A stretch of 22,528 nt of DNA from the NCBI GenBank assembly GCA_020283715.1, contig JAIQCW010000153.1, positions 1 to 22,528 of the forward strand, given 5' to 3'. The notes beneath the pieces were generated by a model, which searched no databases, had not been told where the DNA came from, and saw only the letters and a list, made by a program, of their open reading frames with translations. Shown here in pieces: positions 1 through 9,304 of this stretch (position 1 is the stretch's first letter; every line of letters starts with the position of its first letter). This DNA comes from Cytauxzoon felis. Its lineage: Eukaryota; Apicomplexa; Aconoidasida; Piroplasmida; Theileriidae. A program made the translations under genes and the position numbers.

Positions 1-2253
1 ATTATCACCATAAAACCCCATAACACCATAATTATTCATTTTATCTGGGGTACTTTCTTTCCACTCGCCGTGGCGGCTTCCTTTATTTACTTCCCCCTCA
101 AGTTCCCGTAGATCACTTTCGGGTAGTCCACTTGAGGTCCAATAACTACCCTCACCACTGCCACGATCTCTGGGAGTGGCTTTACTCTTTAGAGATAGGT
201 AATTGGAACAGCTGTATGCAAGACCAACGGTGGTTGTAACCTCAGGTGGAACGCCGAGTGGAAAACTGGTTGTAACCTCAGTTGGTGTGGTATATGAGAT
301 TGGTAGATTGAATGTATTGATATTGGTTGTGAGTAGATTGACGGTAATTTTTAATCTATCATCATTTTTGAGTGTTGAGCATTTAACATTATCAATATAT
401 TCATTAGCTAATGGTAGGAATGTATTTAATAGGTGTAATAGATCATTTAATGATTGTGGAAATTTTAATTGTATATTATTTATCATTTTCTTTATTATAT
501 TACTATAATCATTATTATAATCTACTATATTTTTCAATGAATAATATATTTTATAACAATTATTAACCCCATTTAAATTTATAGTGTTTATAACCCCATA
601 AAACGAGTCGAGTATAATTTTTTTTATAATTATGATTGATATATAATCTCTAATGAATAAATGTCTAGAATTACATATCCATTGTAATGAAAGTCCATAT
701 AATTCTATAAATTTATTACCTTTTGATAATAATAGACGTACTTTATCATTATTTATATCTGATAATTTATATAATTTACAATAATGTATAAAAAATAATA
801 ATGGTAAACATCTATTATTATATAATGTGGGGTGCTCTCTTGTAGTATTATAAATTGTTGATAAATCTTTTAAACTTCTCCAATGATTTAATAATGGTAT
901 CATTAAATCATCATTTACATGTAATATATCTGATACATTATACATATAAAATGATGATAAAAATAATATACTTGTACATTGTAATTCATAACATGCATCT
1001 AATAATATATCTGATGATAAAAATGATGATGATAATGAATATATAGAGGGTAAAATATCCCCATTATCCCCCATATCTACATTATCTTTAATTATAGTGT
1101 AAACCCCACAATATAATTGTAATTTAAGAACATTATAGCAATCAGAAAAATTTAAAATTTCACCACAAGATAGATGATTTAAACTAGTACATGTAATTAA
1201 TAATTCATTTTGTAAAGTTAAAATTTGATGTAATTCTATAATAAATCTATTGAAGAAATTATAATTAGATGATTTATATTTAACTTTTAGATAATTATAT
1301 CTTGAAATTATAAATTTATTGAATGATTTATAGCGTTTCCATAGTAAATTGATGATATTATACTTGTTATTAATAAAGGAATCACAATATAATTTTAAAA
1401 CCTTAAAAAGGCCTTCATCAAGGCTATTTTTAGAATTTATATACAAATTTGTTATAAAATTTATACACCAAATACAATCTATTAATTCATCTATAATAAC
1501 ATCAGATATCTCTCTTAATACCATTAAATTTGATACATCTAATGGTAACATACCACCTTTATCATGTATTAATGATGTATTATTATTATATTCTATATAA
1601 ATCTTCCTATTATGCTTCCTTAAATAATATATTTGTATAGCATCAAATATAATAGATTCTGTAATTGTATAATCATCATCCATAGGCCATAATACTAATG
1701 GTATACATGAAGAATTAAAAAATTCAGTAGCCATTTTTATCATACCATCATCAATATCTAATGGTAAATCACGCTTAATACCATAAGTAAATACATCATT
1801 ACAATCCAATAATCTAGACATTATAGTATTATCCATCAATACATCAATAACAGATCTAATAGGTAAATTATCTATATTCGATAAAAATCTCCTCAAAAAT
1901 ACAAATGATTTAGAACATAAATTACATTCTAAATCAGTAAGATCATTAATCCTCTTCTTATCAGATAAAATTTCATATCCATCATGTCTATCATCATCTA
2001 CAAACTCAATATTAGATGATATCGGATCATTTATATACTCATTACGCAATAAATCCAATGATTCTTTATATCTATCCAATATAGACGATCTCAACGACAA
2101 TTTATCCACCGGATCATTCATATGCTTCATCATTAACGGACCAGATACCGTCTTTGGAAATAACTCATCGTCATATTCAAACGTCCTACGTCCAATACCA
2201 CCCGTAGATGATAAACTACTATCATGGCCATTTAATAGGCCAGAATTCATCAT
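1..2253 (-). CDS. Large unidentified protein, 3' end beyond window
   Basis: An uninterrupted frame of 751 codons runs from the ATG at 2253 to the left edge without a stop, so the C terminus is missing. An in-frame TAA lies four codons upstream and no other ATG intervenes, which fixes the start. The product is Asn/Ile/Leu/Tyr-rich, with many short hydrophobic stretches that look like packed helices rather than clear membrane spans. I see no signal peptide and one CxxC near residue 108. I do not recognise the family. Residues about 652-732 are encoded by a mosaic repeat island and read as a low-complexity Ser/Thr/Gly/Pro linker (including SNYLSLKSKATPRDRG), after which ordinary AT-rich coding resumes. 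The 158 bp to the next gene start of interest (the DHHC gene's 3' end) hold no repeat. No function is proposed. Confidence 0.8.
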   Translation of the reverse strand, partial: MMNSGLLNGHDSSLSSTGGIGRRTFEYDDELFPKTVSGPLMMKHMNDPVDKLSLRSSILDRYKESLDLLRNEYINDPISSNIEFVDDDRHDGYEILSDKKRINDLTDLECNLCSKSFVFLRRFLSNIDNLPIRSVIDVLMDNTIMSRLLDCNDVFTYGIKRDLPLDIDDGMIKMATEFFNSSCIPLVLWPMDDDYTITESIIFDAIQIYYLRKHNRKIYIEYNNNTSLIHDKGGMLPLDVSNLMVLREISDVIIDELIDCIWCINFITNLYINSKNSLDEGLFKVLKLYCDSFINNKYNIINLLWKRYKSFNKFIISRYNYLKVKYKSSNYNFFNRFIIELHQILTLQNELLITCTSLNHLSCGEILNFSDCYNVLKLQLYCGVYTIIKDNVDMGDNGDILPSIYSLSSSFLSSDILLDACYELQCTSILFLSSFYMYNVSDILHVNDDLMIPLLNHWRSLKDLSTIYNTTREHPTLYNNRCLPLLFFIHYCKLYKLSDINNDKVRLLLSKGNKFIELYGLSLQWICNSRHLFIRDYISIIIIKKIILDSFYGVINTINLNGVNNCYKIYYSLKNIVDYNNDYSNIIKKMINNIQLKFPQSLNDLLHLLNTFLPLANEYIDNVKCSTLKNDDRLKITVNLLTTNINTFNLPISYTTPTEVTTSFPLGVPPEVTTTVGLAYSCSNYLSLKSKATPRDRGSGEGSYWTSSGLPESDLRELEGEVNKGSRHGEWKESTPDKMNNYGVMGFYGDN
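57..297. repeat. Mosaic repeat island 1, inside a coding sequence
   Basis: GC-richer block inside the unidentified gene. On the minus strand it contains, in order, A modules (tccacctgaggtt type), an E-like unit (ccactcggcgt), a B unit, module C with hairpin CTCT-AA-AGAG (185-194), an A unit, module D and module E. It keeps the host frame open throughout. Confidence 0.85.
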
Positions 2254-2411
2254 TAGACAATGATATTATAAATTACATATATATTTACTCTATTTATTCG
2301 ATTACATTATAAATTTATACTAAATACAACATAACTCATATCATACACATAACACCACCCATACATATCAAAATTCCATCATAAAATCTAAAAATATACA
2401 TCTCATACACT

Positions 2412-3938
2412 CTACAAGATATTAAATTGTATTGAATTATCCAAATCAATCTGATCTTCGTCATTTAAAATCTTAAATTCTCCCTCATATAACCTCGGCC
2501 TTCTATCGTCCAGTGGTAAGAACCTATGTCATAGTGAAGATAGTAAATACCAGAAAATACATACCATCTGTATGAAAATGGACCAAATATATACTCGAAT
2601 GACTCTCTAAATGTCATCTTCCCATGTTTTATACCCTTTAGACGATCTATCTTTGATGCATTTTTATAAATTGAGTAACATTGATCAAGAAGCAATATGA
2701 AAGTGAATACGAAATACATTATCGATACAAAACCCATTAACTAAAGAAAATGATGAACATTTTTTAAGGAATGTAACGACCAAGGTGTTGTCTACTCCAC
2801 TCGCCTCCACCGATGTCCAATCCTACTCTTCTTCCACTAGGCGTTCCACCCGAGGTTACAACCAGTGTTCCACTCGGCGTGGAGCCCTCTTCCAATTATC
2901 TATCCCTGAAGGGTATAGCCACTCCCAGAGATCGTGGCGGAACTATAGTCATTGGACCTCAAGTGGACTACCCGTAGCTGATCTCAGGGAAGCGAAGGGG
3001 GAAGTAATTGGAAAAGCTGTCTGCAAGACGACCTCAGGTGGAGAGCCTAGTGGTAAATCATGTAAAGATGTTGTAGTGTTCTTTCTGTCTTATAGACTTA
3101 CGAGAAATAAATATACGAAATTTGATCCAAATGTATATCTTTCATGTAGCCAGATGATTTTATTGAAGTGTATAATCGTTAAATGTATGTCCATTGTAGA
3201 GAGCAATAGAATGTACTGTGGAGTTTATGGCTACAAAGGCTTTTGAAAAATACCGCTAGATATAAAATGAAATATTTATGATTGGCATCACCGACACAAT
3301 TTACAATCCATGGACCTGTAGATGAAGAGCGAATACTGAGGTTATGATTGTCTTCTATCAACATACAGTGATGATCCATACGTATTATACATCTCTGGCA
3401 TACTTTGCAGTGATGTGAGTCTTGAGGTCTTAGAGATTTACACTTGTTACAGAAATCCAGTGACAGATGATTATAATCACTGCATATCACATCATCTATA
3501 CATGATCAAATCTATCAGTGAGTTCCACTAACCTCTTACTATTGGAACGTACCCAGGGTCAGTATACATACATGCCCAATGCGAGATTATGGCAATTATA
3601 ATTATTAGAGTATGTAGAATTATACCAATTACCGATAAATATGAACCTTCATTACTATAATATAAACATATTTAAGTCTTTATTACATCTCAACCTACAA
3701 ATTTTTGATGTAAAGACATGTGGAAGTTATTAGCGATTGTAGTAATAGGATGTATGTCTAATTGATGGAAATATCATCAAATCTACACCAAACTTACTAT
3801 AAATATACAAAATATTCTATAATATAATTAAATAAGCCTCTAAATTTATGATATCTCATACCTTAAGTAATTTATATACGACTCGCGTTTATACTTGTAC
3901 CTTTTATGTAAATTATTACAAAAACTTAAAATTGACAT
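2412..3938 (-). CDS. DHHC-type protein S-palmitoyltransferase
   Basis: Nine exons: 3862-3938, 3798-3816, 3699-3757, 3533-3654, 3367-3495, 3254-3315, 3102-3215, 2565-2740, 2412-2523 (870 nt, 289 aa). Every junction is GT-AG and phases agree. The enzyme moves palmitate from CoA to protein cysteines at membranes. The cysteine-rich domain (about 108-150) has CxxC, HHCxxC, DHHC at 133-136, then PWIVNCVG and NxKYF. A TDPGYVP motif follows TM2. Four membrane segments fall near residues 26-48, 60-80, 148-172 and 186-212. After TM4 comes a divergent TTxE region (NASKID) and an FGPFSYRW stretch. An in-frame stop precedes the ATG. Intron 7 (2741-3101, 361 nt) carries repeat island 2, while the other introns are 37-51 nt. 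The catalytic Cys codon is split by intron 5, so naive translation shows a false insertion after DHHC. The protein is compact for the family. Confidence 0.9.
2790..3060. repeat. Mosaic repeat island 2, in DHHC intron 7
   Basis: On the plus strand: E, A, E units, module C (hairpin CCCT-GA-AGGG at 2904-2913), A, module D, B, A. It is antisense to the host gene and leaves about 50 and 40 nt of AT-rich intron on each side. Confidence 0.85.
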
Positions 3939-4107
3939 TGTTATACTGCATTATATAATAAATAAAACTATGTTAAGTTATAAAATCTATAGATTCCATC
4001 TAAATTCAGCTATTTCCGTGTACACATCTTGGCATAGCTACACATATACCAAATGGTGTACACACTGAAGTACAAATAATAGTAATGATAATTTTTCTTA
4101 TATAAAT

Positions 4108-4646
4108 ATGGTTCCAGAGGTTTGTATAATATTGAAATTATTTAATCATGTTATTAATCGTAGATTAATGAAGTTTTGCATGTATTTAGCAGAAATGAAA
4201 AAGGAACATTAGATACAAACACAGCTTTAGATGCCATATCTATATTTGCGCCAGTAAAGTTGGTTGAATGTTTAAATTTATTAATATTCAAACTTAATAT
4301 AGCGCTGAAGATATAACCCAATTAATAAATGGACGTGAGGTTGATGTTACAATTTTCAATGAGGTTGTCAATTCATTAAAGGCTAAAATACCAGATGAAG
4401 AATATATTAAAGATCTACTAAAGGTATATTGATGCTGAGTATAATCACATATTTCGCCTGTAGAGGATCAATCCTAGTGGATCTGATACTATAAATCGTA
4501 ATACCATCGAATACATTTTAAAGACAAGCTATAAAATACCAACTAATAAAATACAATCATTTTTCAAAAGCATTGGGATAGATCCCAATCAAGAATCTGT
4601 CAATATAGATAACTTGGCAAAAAAACTCGTATCACAACTCGATTGA
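4108..4646 (+). CDS. Small EF-hand-family protein, calmodulin/myosin light chain-like
   Basis: Four exons: 4108-4119, 4164-4258, 4303-4423, 4464-4646 (411 nt, 136 aa), with GT-AG introns of 44, 44 and 40 nt. Exon 1 codes only four residues. Two helix-loop-helix-like units are visible, with loops near residues 13-24 (SRNEKGTLDTNT) and about 79-90 (NPSGSDTINRNT). Each lacks the acidic residues at loop positions 1, 3, 5 and 12, so calcium binding is probably weak or absent. The size and degenerate loops resemble apicomplexan essential light chains of the myosin A motor or other calmodulin-like proteins; the exact identity is a guess. It is divergent from the DHHC gene across 169 bp, which must hold both promoters. 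It converges on the REEP gene, with repeat islands 3 and 4 between them. Confidence 0.75.
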
Positions 4647-4749
4647 ATAAGAACAAATGTACTACATATAATGAGGAAATAAATTTCTCTACTTAAATAT
4701 CCATAAGTCTTTATTTACTCTAATTTATATTCGCCATTATACCTTAGGT

Positions 4750-4860
4750 CCATCCTTGTCTTCCACTTGAGGTCTTTCCACTCGCCGTGGTGGCCTTCTC
4801 ATTTATCTCCCCCTCCGCTTCCCTGAGATCAGCTACGGGTTCCACTTGAGGTCCAACTAA
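4750..4860 (-). repeat. Mosaic repeat island 3, left arm of a composite element
   Basis: On the minus strand: A, module D (cccgtagctgatctcaggga...), module E (ccaccacggcgagtgg), A. It is a near copy of island 4 in inverted orientation; the two flank an AT-rich core. Confidence 0.8.
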
Positions 4861-5225
4861 TAATCTATTCATTAATTGAATTATAATCGCATAATTATCT
4901 TCCCTCAATCATTTACAACTCATGTATAATATTATTAATAATTTTATGAAATGTAATTATTTATATATATCTATTACTAACTTATACAGGTAGTATACTT
5001 CAGTTCATGTTAGTAATTATATAGTATATATCTTATTATAATTATTTATATAATTACGTATATATCATCATACAACTATATATCATCCTTCAATTGTATT
5101 AATATAGTATTATATGTTATATTAAGAGAGATATCATCAATAGACATTGATATTGTAGTGAAAATGGTGTTTATTATCCCTACAACCTGACAATTATAGT
5201 GTATATTATAACGCAAAAAGGAATT
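4861..5225. other. AT-rich core between inverted islands 3 and 4; no gene seen
   Basis: About 365 bp of very AT-rich sequence with stops in all frames and no motif I recognise. It is bounded by inverted arms like those around the cores at 8933-9170 and 20136-20380, but I see no clear similarity to those cores. Confidence 0.55.
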
Positions 5226-5338
5226 TCAAGTGGAACCTGGAAGCGATCTATGGGAGCTGGAGGGGGAACTAAATAAGATGGCCACCACGGCGAGTGGAAA
5301 GACCTCAGGTGGAGGGCTGTCTACAAGACAAAGGATAG
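5226..5338 (+). repeat. Mosaic repeat island 4, right arm of a composite element
   Basis: On the plus strand: A, D variant (gcgatctatgggagctggag), E, A, B. It mirrors island 3 in order and spacing. The open frame across it is just the repeat. Confidence 0.8.
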
Positions 5339-5426
5339 GTTGGCTAGATTATACTAAATGTGTATCTTCGTTGAATCACCTTACTAACTACGTTTGTTAT
5401 AGTTTGCATGTATAAATTGTATGAGA

Positions 5427-6145
5427 TTAATTGAGTATTTTATTTTTTGCTCCTTCTTTGAGTTGTTCGACGGAGAATTTTGAAATGATGACGCTAATGG
5501 TTGATTCTATTGTATCGATTGTTTTATCTAATAGATGTTCATATTTGTGTAGTAATGGATGCACTATGAATTTGTATATAAGTTCAGCTCCCTGAAATAT
5601 GAAGATGAAGAATGAATATAAGATTCTTTATAATAACTAACATGTAGTTTATGGTGTAATAATAGTACAATAAAAGAAAATTTGATAAGATAAAAGAATG
5701 GTATCCAAAAGAAGAAGATATTCATAAAATAATTACATACAAATCCTATAGAAAATACTATCCAGTATTTAATCCAATATGCTAATTCACTTTGAATCTC
5801 ATTTATATCACAACCAGAAGGTTCAACAACTAATTTTAAAACTTTATATGATTTATATGCTGGATATAGGAATCCTACAAGATCACATATAATAGAACCA
5901 CCAGAAGTAGCAGTAAATAATAATAATAACCCTATAATTGCTATTAATAATGAACATCCAGGTGAAATATTGAATGTATTTGATATATATTGTAATACTC
6001 TAATATCTTCAGCTTGTTTATCAAAATATGTAAATAATTTATTAATATCACTCTTATCAAAATTCAAATTAGATGATAATTTCCTCATGTATTTATAACT
6101 TGTATCTATAGGATTACTATTTACTAATTTCGATTTCAATCCCAT
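5427..6145 (-). CDS. REEP/Yop1 (TB2/DP1/HVA22) family ER membrane-shaping protein
   Basis: Two exons, 5642-6145 and 5427-5591, with a 50-nt GT-AG phase-0 intron (222 aa). The family inserts hairpin membrane segments into tubular ER and curves the membrane. The TB2/DP1 domain is clear: hydrophobic hairpin at about 66-83, then CDLVGFLYPAYKSYK, YWIKYWIVFS, a second hydrophobic stretch with FFFWIPFFYLIKF, and, only after splicing, GAELIYKFIVHPLL, which is the family's usual end of domain. A helical, charged tail follows, as in other members. About 60 residues precede the first hairpin. The ATG at 6145 follows AT-rich sequence. It converges on the EF-hand gene. Confidence 0.87.
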
Positions 6146-6423
6146 TTTATTTCAAATAATATTTACAAAATTTATATAAAAAATAACAGAATCTATAAAA
6201 AAATTTTTCCTTTTTTAATTTACTTTAAACAAATTGTATGATTTTAATCGTCTCACTATGTCCTACACATTCGTCTACCACAACACCATCAGTCATTAGA
6301 TTGAATCATTAAAGGGTCTCTCACCCATTGACACATATAATATCTAATAAAGTCTTATTATTATAGTTTTATTTATTTTACTTCATTTCATAATGTTTCC
6401 TTTCATACATACTGGAATCAACT
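6146..6423. other. Intergenic, upstream of the REEP gene; nothing recognised
   Basis: AT-rich sequence between the REEP start and island 5. Short A and T runs lie next to the REEP ATG. It must contain the REEP promoter, but no motif can be named. Confidence 0.4.
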
Positions 6424-6862
6424 TAGGTGTCACCTGAGATCCATCCTACCGTCAGCTCTCTACCTGAGGTCCAATCCAACTCTATTCGTCTTGTAGACAG
6501 ATCTTCTCCACCTGAGGTCCATCCTGCCGTCAGCTCTTCCAATTACCTCCCCGTAAACGGTAATGCCACTCCCGGAGATCGTGGCGGTGAAGGTAGTGAT
6601 GGATCATCCATCATGGGAATGATGGAAGATGGTGCTAAGAATGTGTTGGATGAAACCTCAAGTGGAATGAAGAGTAGCACTGGACCTCAGGTGGAGACCT
6701 CAAGTGGACTACCCGTAGCTGATCTCAGGGAAGCGGAGGGGGAACTAAATGGAAGAGCTGACGGCAGGACCTACGGTGGAACTCCTAGTGGGAAGACATC
6801 AGATGGAGCGGCTAGTGGATGGACCTCAGGTTGAGAACTGACGGCAGGACGAAGGGAGAGAC
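6424..6862. repeat. Mosaic repeat island 5, long intergenic copy
   Basis: About 440 bp with several A units in both orientations, B units, module C (hairpin CCGT-AA-ACGG at 6551-6560), D and E. A 135-codon frame is open on the plus strand but starts on GTG and consists wholly of module translations. It shares the segment gatggatcatccatcatggg with island 9. Confidence 0.85.
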
Positions 6863-7089
6863 ATATAAGGAGGATGTTTTAACATAAGGAGTTATGATTG
6901 TCTGTATATACCTATAGGTATAAGAACTTCAGTCACGATGTTCCTTTGAGCTTCCTGTGATACGTCTTGATAACTTCTTTCCTTCATCCTAGCTTTGTGG
7001 CATCATTAAATTACAGCTAGCGTTTCGTGAGATCAATCTATAGCCCATGATTAAATCACATAATTCAATTAATCTTTTCATTATACATC

Positions 7090-7497
7090 ATGAATTTCGC
7101 GTCATTTTTGATTTTACTTTCTGCTTGTTGTATCTCGGTACACTCGCAGCCTTCAGAGAAGTTGTTGAGTCGTAAGATTAAAAAAATTAATTTCCGACCA
7201 TTCAGACCCAGAAATAGTTACTGTATTACAAGAGCAAATAGGGAGATTACATTACTTGAGCTTGAGGAAGATCCAGATCATATACCTCTAAGACAGATTG
7301 ATCAAGTACCTATAACAAAGCTTTCAATATTAAGGAGGTTGATTTCATGCTGCAGGAGTACCTCAATAGATAACTCCTACCAAGAAGTACCATACATGAT
7401 AGAAGACGGACCATTTGCGTCCGATGGAAATGAACACGAAGTATCATTAGCAAGACCAGATGTCGTCACAAGTAGTCGTATGCGTAAGGATCAATAG
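7090..7497 (+). CDS. Small secreted protein, unidentified
   Basis: Single-exon frame of 135 aa starting at ATG 7090. The first 19-20 residues form a textbook signal peptide: a short N region, a hydrophobic core (FASFLILLSACCISV) and a small-residue cut site before Gln20. The mature part is basic at first (KIKKINFRPFRPR), then acidic, with three cysteines (one near residue 45 and a CC pair near 88-89) and no domain I know. There is no second membrane segment and no GPI-like hydrophobic tail, so it is predicted to be soluble and released into a secretory compartment, or outside the parasite (inference). It lies between islands 5 and 6; the coding sequence itself is repeat-free. Confidence 0.72.
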   Translation: MNFASFLILLSACCISVHSQPSEKLLSRKIKKINFRPFRPRNSYCITRANREITLLELEEDPDHIPLRQIDQVPITKLSILRRLISCCRSTSIDNSYQEVPYMIEDGPFASDGNEHEVSLARPDVVTSSRMRKDQ

Positions 7498-7616
7498 GCA
7501 GAAACTTAAGCAATGGATGGCAATAATATAGTTTAAGTAACTGATTAAATGTAATATTCATATATATTATGTAGAATAGACTCATATTCATAGATTATTG
7601 ATTGCGAACAAAGAAG

Positions 7617-7826
7617 GTCCAATCTACCTTGTCTTCCACTTGATGTCCATCCTGCCGTCAGCTCCTCCATTTACTTCCCCCCCGCTTCCCTGAGATCAGC
7701 TACGGGTTTTCCACTCGAGGTTACATCTACTATATCACGTTCTTCCGGGTAGACATTATACCGAGGATGATCTACGGGAATCCGAGGGGAGCTAAATAGA
7801 GAAGGCTCCACGCCTAGTGGAACTGT
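7617..7826. repeat. Mosaic repeat island 6, small head-to-head copy
   Basis: The left half carries A, B and D units reading on the minus strand (ccctgagatcagctacggg). The right half carries D and E reading on the plus strand (gatctacgggaatccgagg, then ccacgcctagtgg). The two halves face each other around about 40 bp of other sequence, like a small version of the composite elements. Confidence 0.75.
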
Positions 7827-8310
7827 ATTATAAAATATGATCAAGATCTAAGTATAACTGCTAGTATAAAATAAAATGGAAATATAGTAATAAGACCTCT
7901 GTCTGGCGTGCATAGGGAGTTCGAGTCATGTAGAGTTAAAAAAAATTAAGATTTATGACTAATCCACTATAATTCTGCAAGATTCCGCATTTATATAAAT
8001 GATTAAATGATATAAAATCGAATGTGTACGGATACCAATGATATTAAGGATACCTTGAAATCAATCATGCTCATCAGATGGTCTGTTCCCCCACAAGTAG
8101 TCTATGGAAGGCGAGACTCGCGAATTCCCCACGGCATGGGATAGTATGAATATCCATTGTAATTGTATAATTCAAGATATATATTTGTTTATTAGTAAAT
8201 AATTTTTTAAATAAAAAATTTCTCGTAGCCCTGAGCGGTTGTAGATTTAATCGTTATAAATTTTCTATAAGGTACGCTATCAATACACTTAACGTTACAA
8301 ATTCTATTAG
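7827..8310. other. Intergenic region upstream of uS8; no gene seen
   Basis: About 480 bp without a supportable coding frame. Most is AT-rich, but 8075-8150 is distinctly less so (includes ggaaggcgagactcgcg). I could not fold it into a tRNA or match it to an snRNA. The sequence just before the uS8 ATG ends in ctattag, which looks like a splice acceptor, so a 5' UTR intron is possible. Confidence 0.45.
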
Positions 8311-8703
8311 ATGGTTCGTATGAGTGTATTAGCAGATTGTTTAAAAACAATCGTAAATGCTGAGAAAAGAGGAAGACGTCAAGTATTGATTCGTCCATCA
8401 TCGCGTGTTATTGTTAAGTTTCTTCAATGTATGCAGAAGCATGGATATATCGGTTCTTTTGACATTGTTGATGACCATCGCAGTGGTAAAATTGTAATTG
8501 AACTATTGGGTAGAATTAATAAATGCTGTGTTGTATCACCCAGATATAATCTATCACATGAGGATTTAGAACAATGGTCATCTAATATATTACCAAGCAG
8601 ACAATTCGGTCATTTAGTTCTTACTACCGCTTATGGTATCATTGACCACGAAGAAGCACGTCGTAAGCATACCGGTGGTAAAATATTAGGATACTTTTTC
8701 TAA
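8311..8703 (+). CDS. RPS15A: 40S ribosomal protein uS8 (S15a/S22)
   Basis: Single exon, 130 aa, which is the normal eukaryotic length. It is an rRNA-binding protein of the small-subunit body, in the cytosol. The sequence matches the family end to end: [20 protein letters not shown] at the start, [31 protein letters not shown], then a C terminus with [18 protein letters not shown]. The serine- and glycine-rich C-terminal core that contacts rRNA is intact. Codon third positions are less extreme than in neighbouring genes, as expected for a highly expressed gene. Its 3' end faces Nuf2 with composite repeat element 7 between. Confidence 0.97.
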   Translation: MVRMSVLADCLKTIVNAEKRGRRQVLIRPSSRVIVKFLQCMQKHGYIGSFDIVDDHRSGKIVIELLGRINKCCVVSPRYNLSHEDLEQWSSNILPSRQFGHLVLTTAYGIIDHEEARRKHTGGKILGYFF

Positions 8704-8794
8704 TCTCTTACCAACATACATTATATATACACAATACTATATTACATTATCTAGCTCCCCCTATTTCATACACTGAAGTCTTATCCACCTCTCT

Positions 8795-9265
8795 TTGTCT
8801 TGCCTTTCCACCTGAGGTCCTTTCTTTCCACTAGGCGTTCCACCGTAGGTCCTACCGTCAGCTTCTCTATTTACTTCCCCTTCCAGCTCCCATAGATCGC
8901 TTCCAGGTTCCACTTGAGGTCCAATCACTGTTTTCCACTACTTCATTTTTACCTCTGAAATTTGAAGGAAAATCTGAATTTCTGGGGAAACTTCTGACAA
9001 TATCTCAACGACTATTGGATGAATATCTGATGTCAATACTTCATTGAAGAGGACTTTGAGGATTCTATCTATTTTTATCATCCTCACTTAATTCCATATT
9101 GTCTTCATTGAAATATCCTGACAAACGTGTATTCCCTCACTTTAGTCTTATCTCAGTGAGATTAGAAATTAACCTCAAGTGGAACCCGAGAACGATCTAC
9201 GGGAGTTTGAGGGGGAAGTAATTAGTGAAGCTGACGGCAGGAATGTAACCTCAGGTAGAACAAAG
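8795..9265. mobile_element. Composite repeat element 7: inverted arms around a 240-bp core
   Basis: Left arm (about 8808-8932) holds A, E, A, B, D and A units in minus orientation. Right arm (about 9171-9265) holds A, a D variant (cgatctacgggagtttgag), B and A in plus orientation. The core 8933-9170 is not made of modules and is clearly homologous to the core at 20136-20380; shared blocks include ttcatttttacctc, aaatttgaagga and caatacttcattga. The architecture is that of a non-autonomous terminal-inverted-repeat or foldback element. No transposase is present. Confidence 0.65.
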
Positions 9266-9304
9266 AGTAGTATTCGACTTCGTGTATCTTTATTATTTTA
9301 ATTT

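Noticed and set aside
203..508. Plus-strand 101-codon frame
   Set aside because: It is the shadow of the large minus-strand gene, and its first part is a repeat island.
2465..2737. Separate 90-residue membrane protein
   Set aside because: It is exon 8 of the DHHC gene read through the last 41-nt intron in the wrong frame.
2741..3101. Islands as intron-creating (introner) elements
   Set aside because: Splice sites lie outside the modules, and the sequence left beside an island is itself about the length of one or two normal small introns, so insertion into existing introns is simpler.
3179..3490. Truncated DHHC protein with an insertion after DHHC
   Set aside because: The insertion is a 51-nt intron; correct splicing restores DHHC-PW.
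4750..5340. CRISPR-like repeats
   Set aside because: Unit lengths, orientation and spacing are irregular, and the context is a eukaryotic nuclear genome.
6427..6834. 135-codon plus-strand open frame as a gene
   Set aside because: It begins on GTG and consists almost entirely of repeat modules; no splice link to the secreted-protein gene was found.
7905..7945. Possible tRNA T-loop (gttcgagtc)
   Set aside because: The flanking bases do not pair and no cloverleaf can be drawn.
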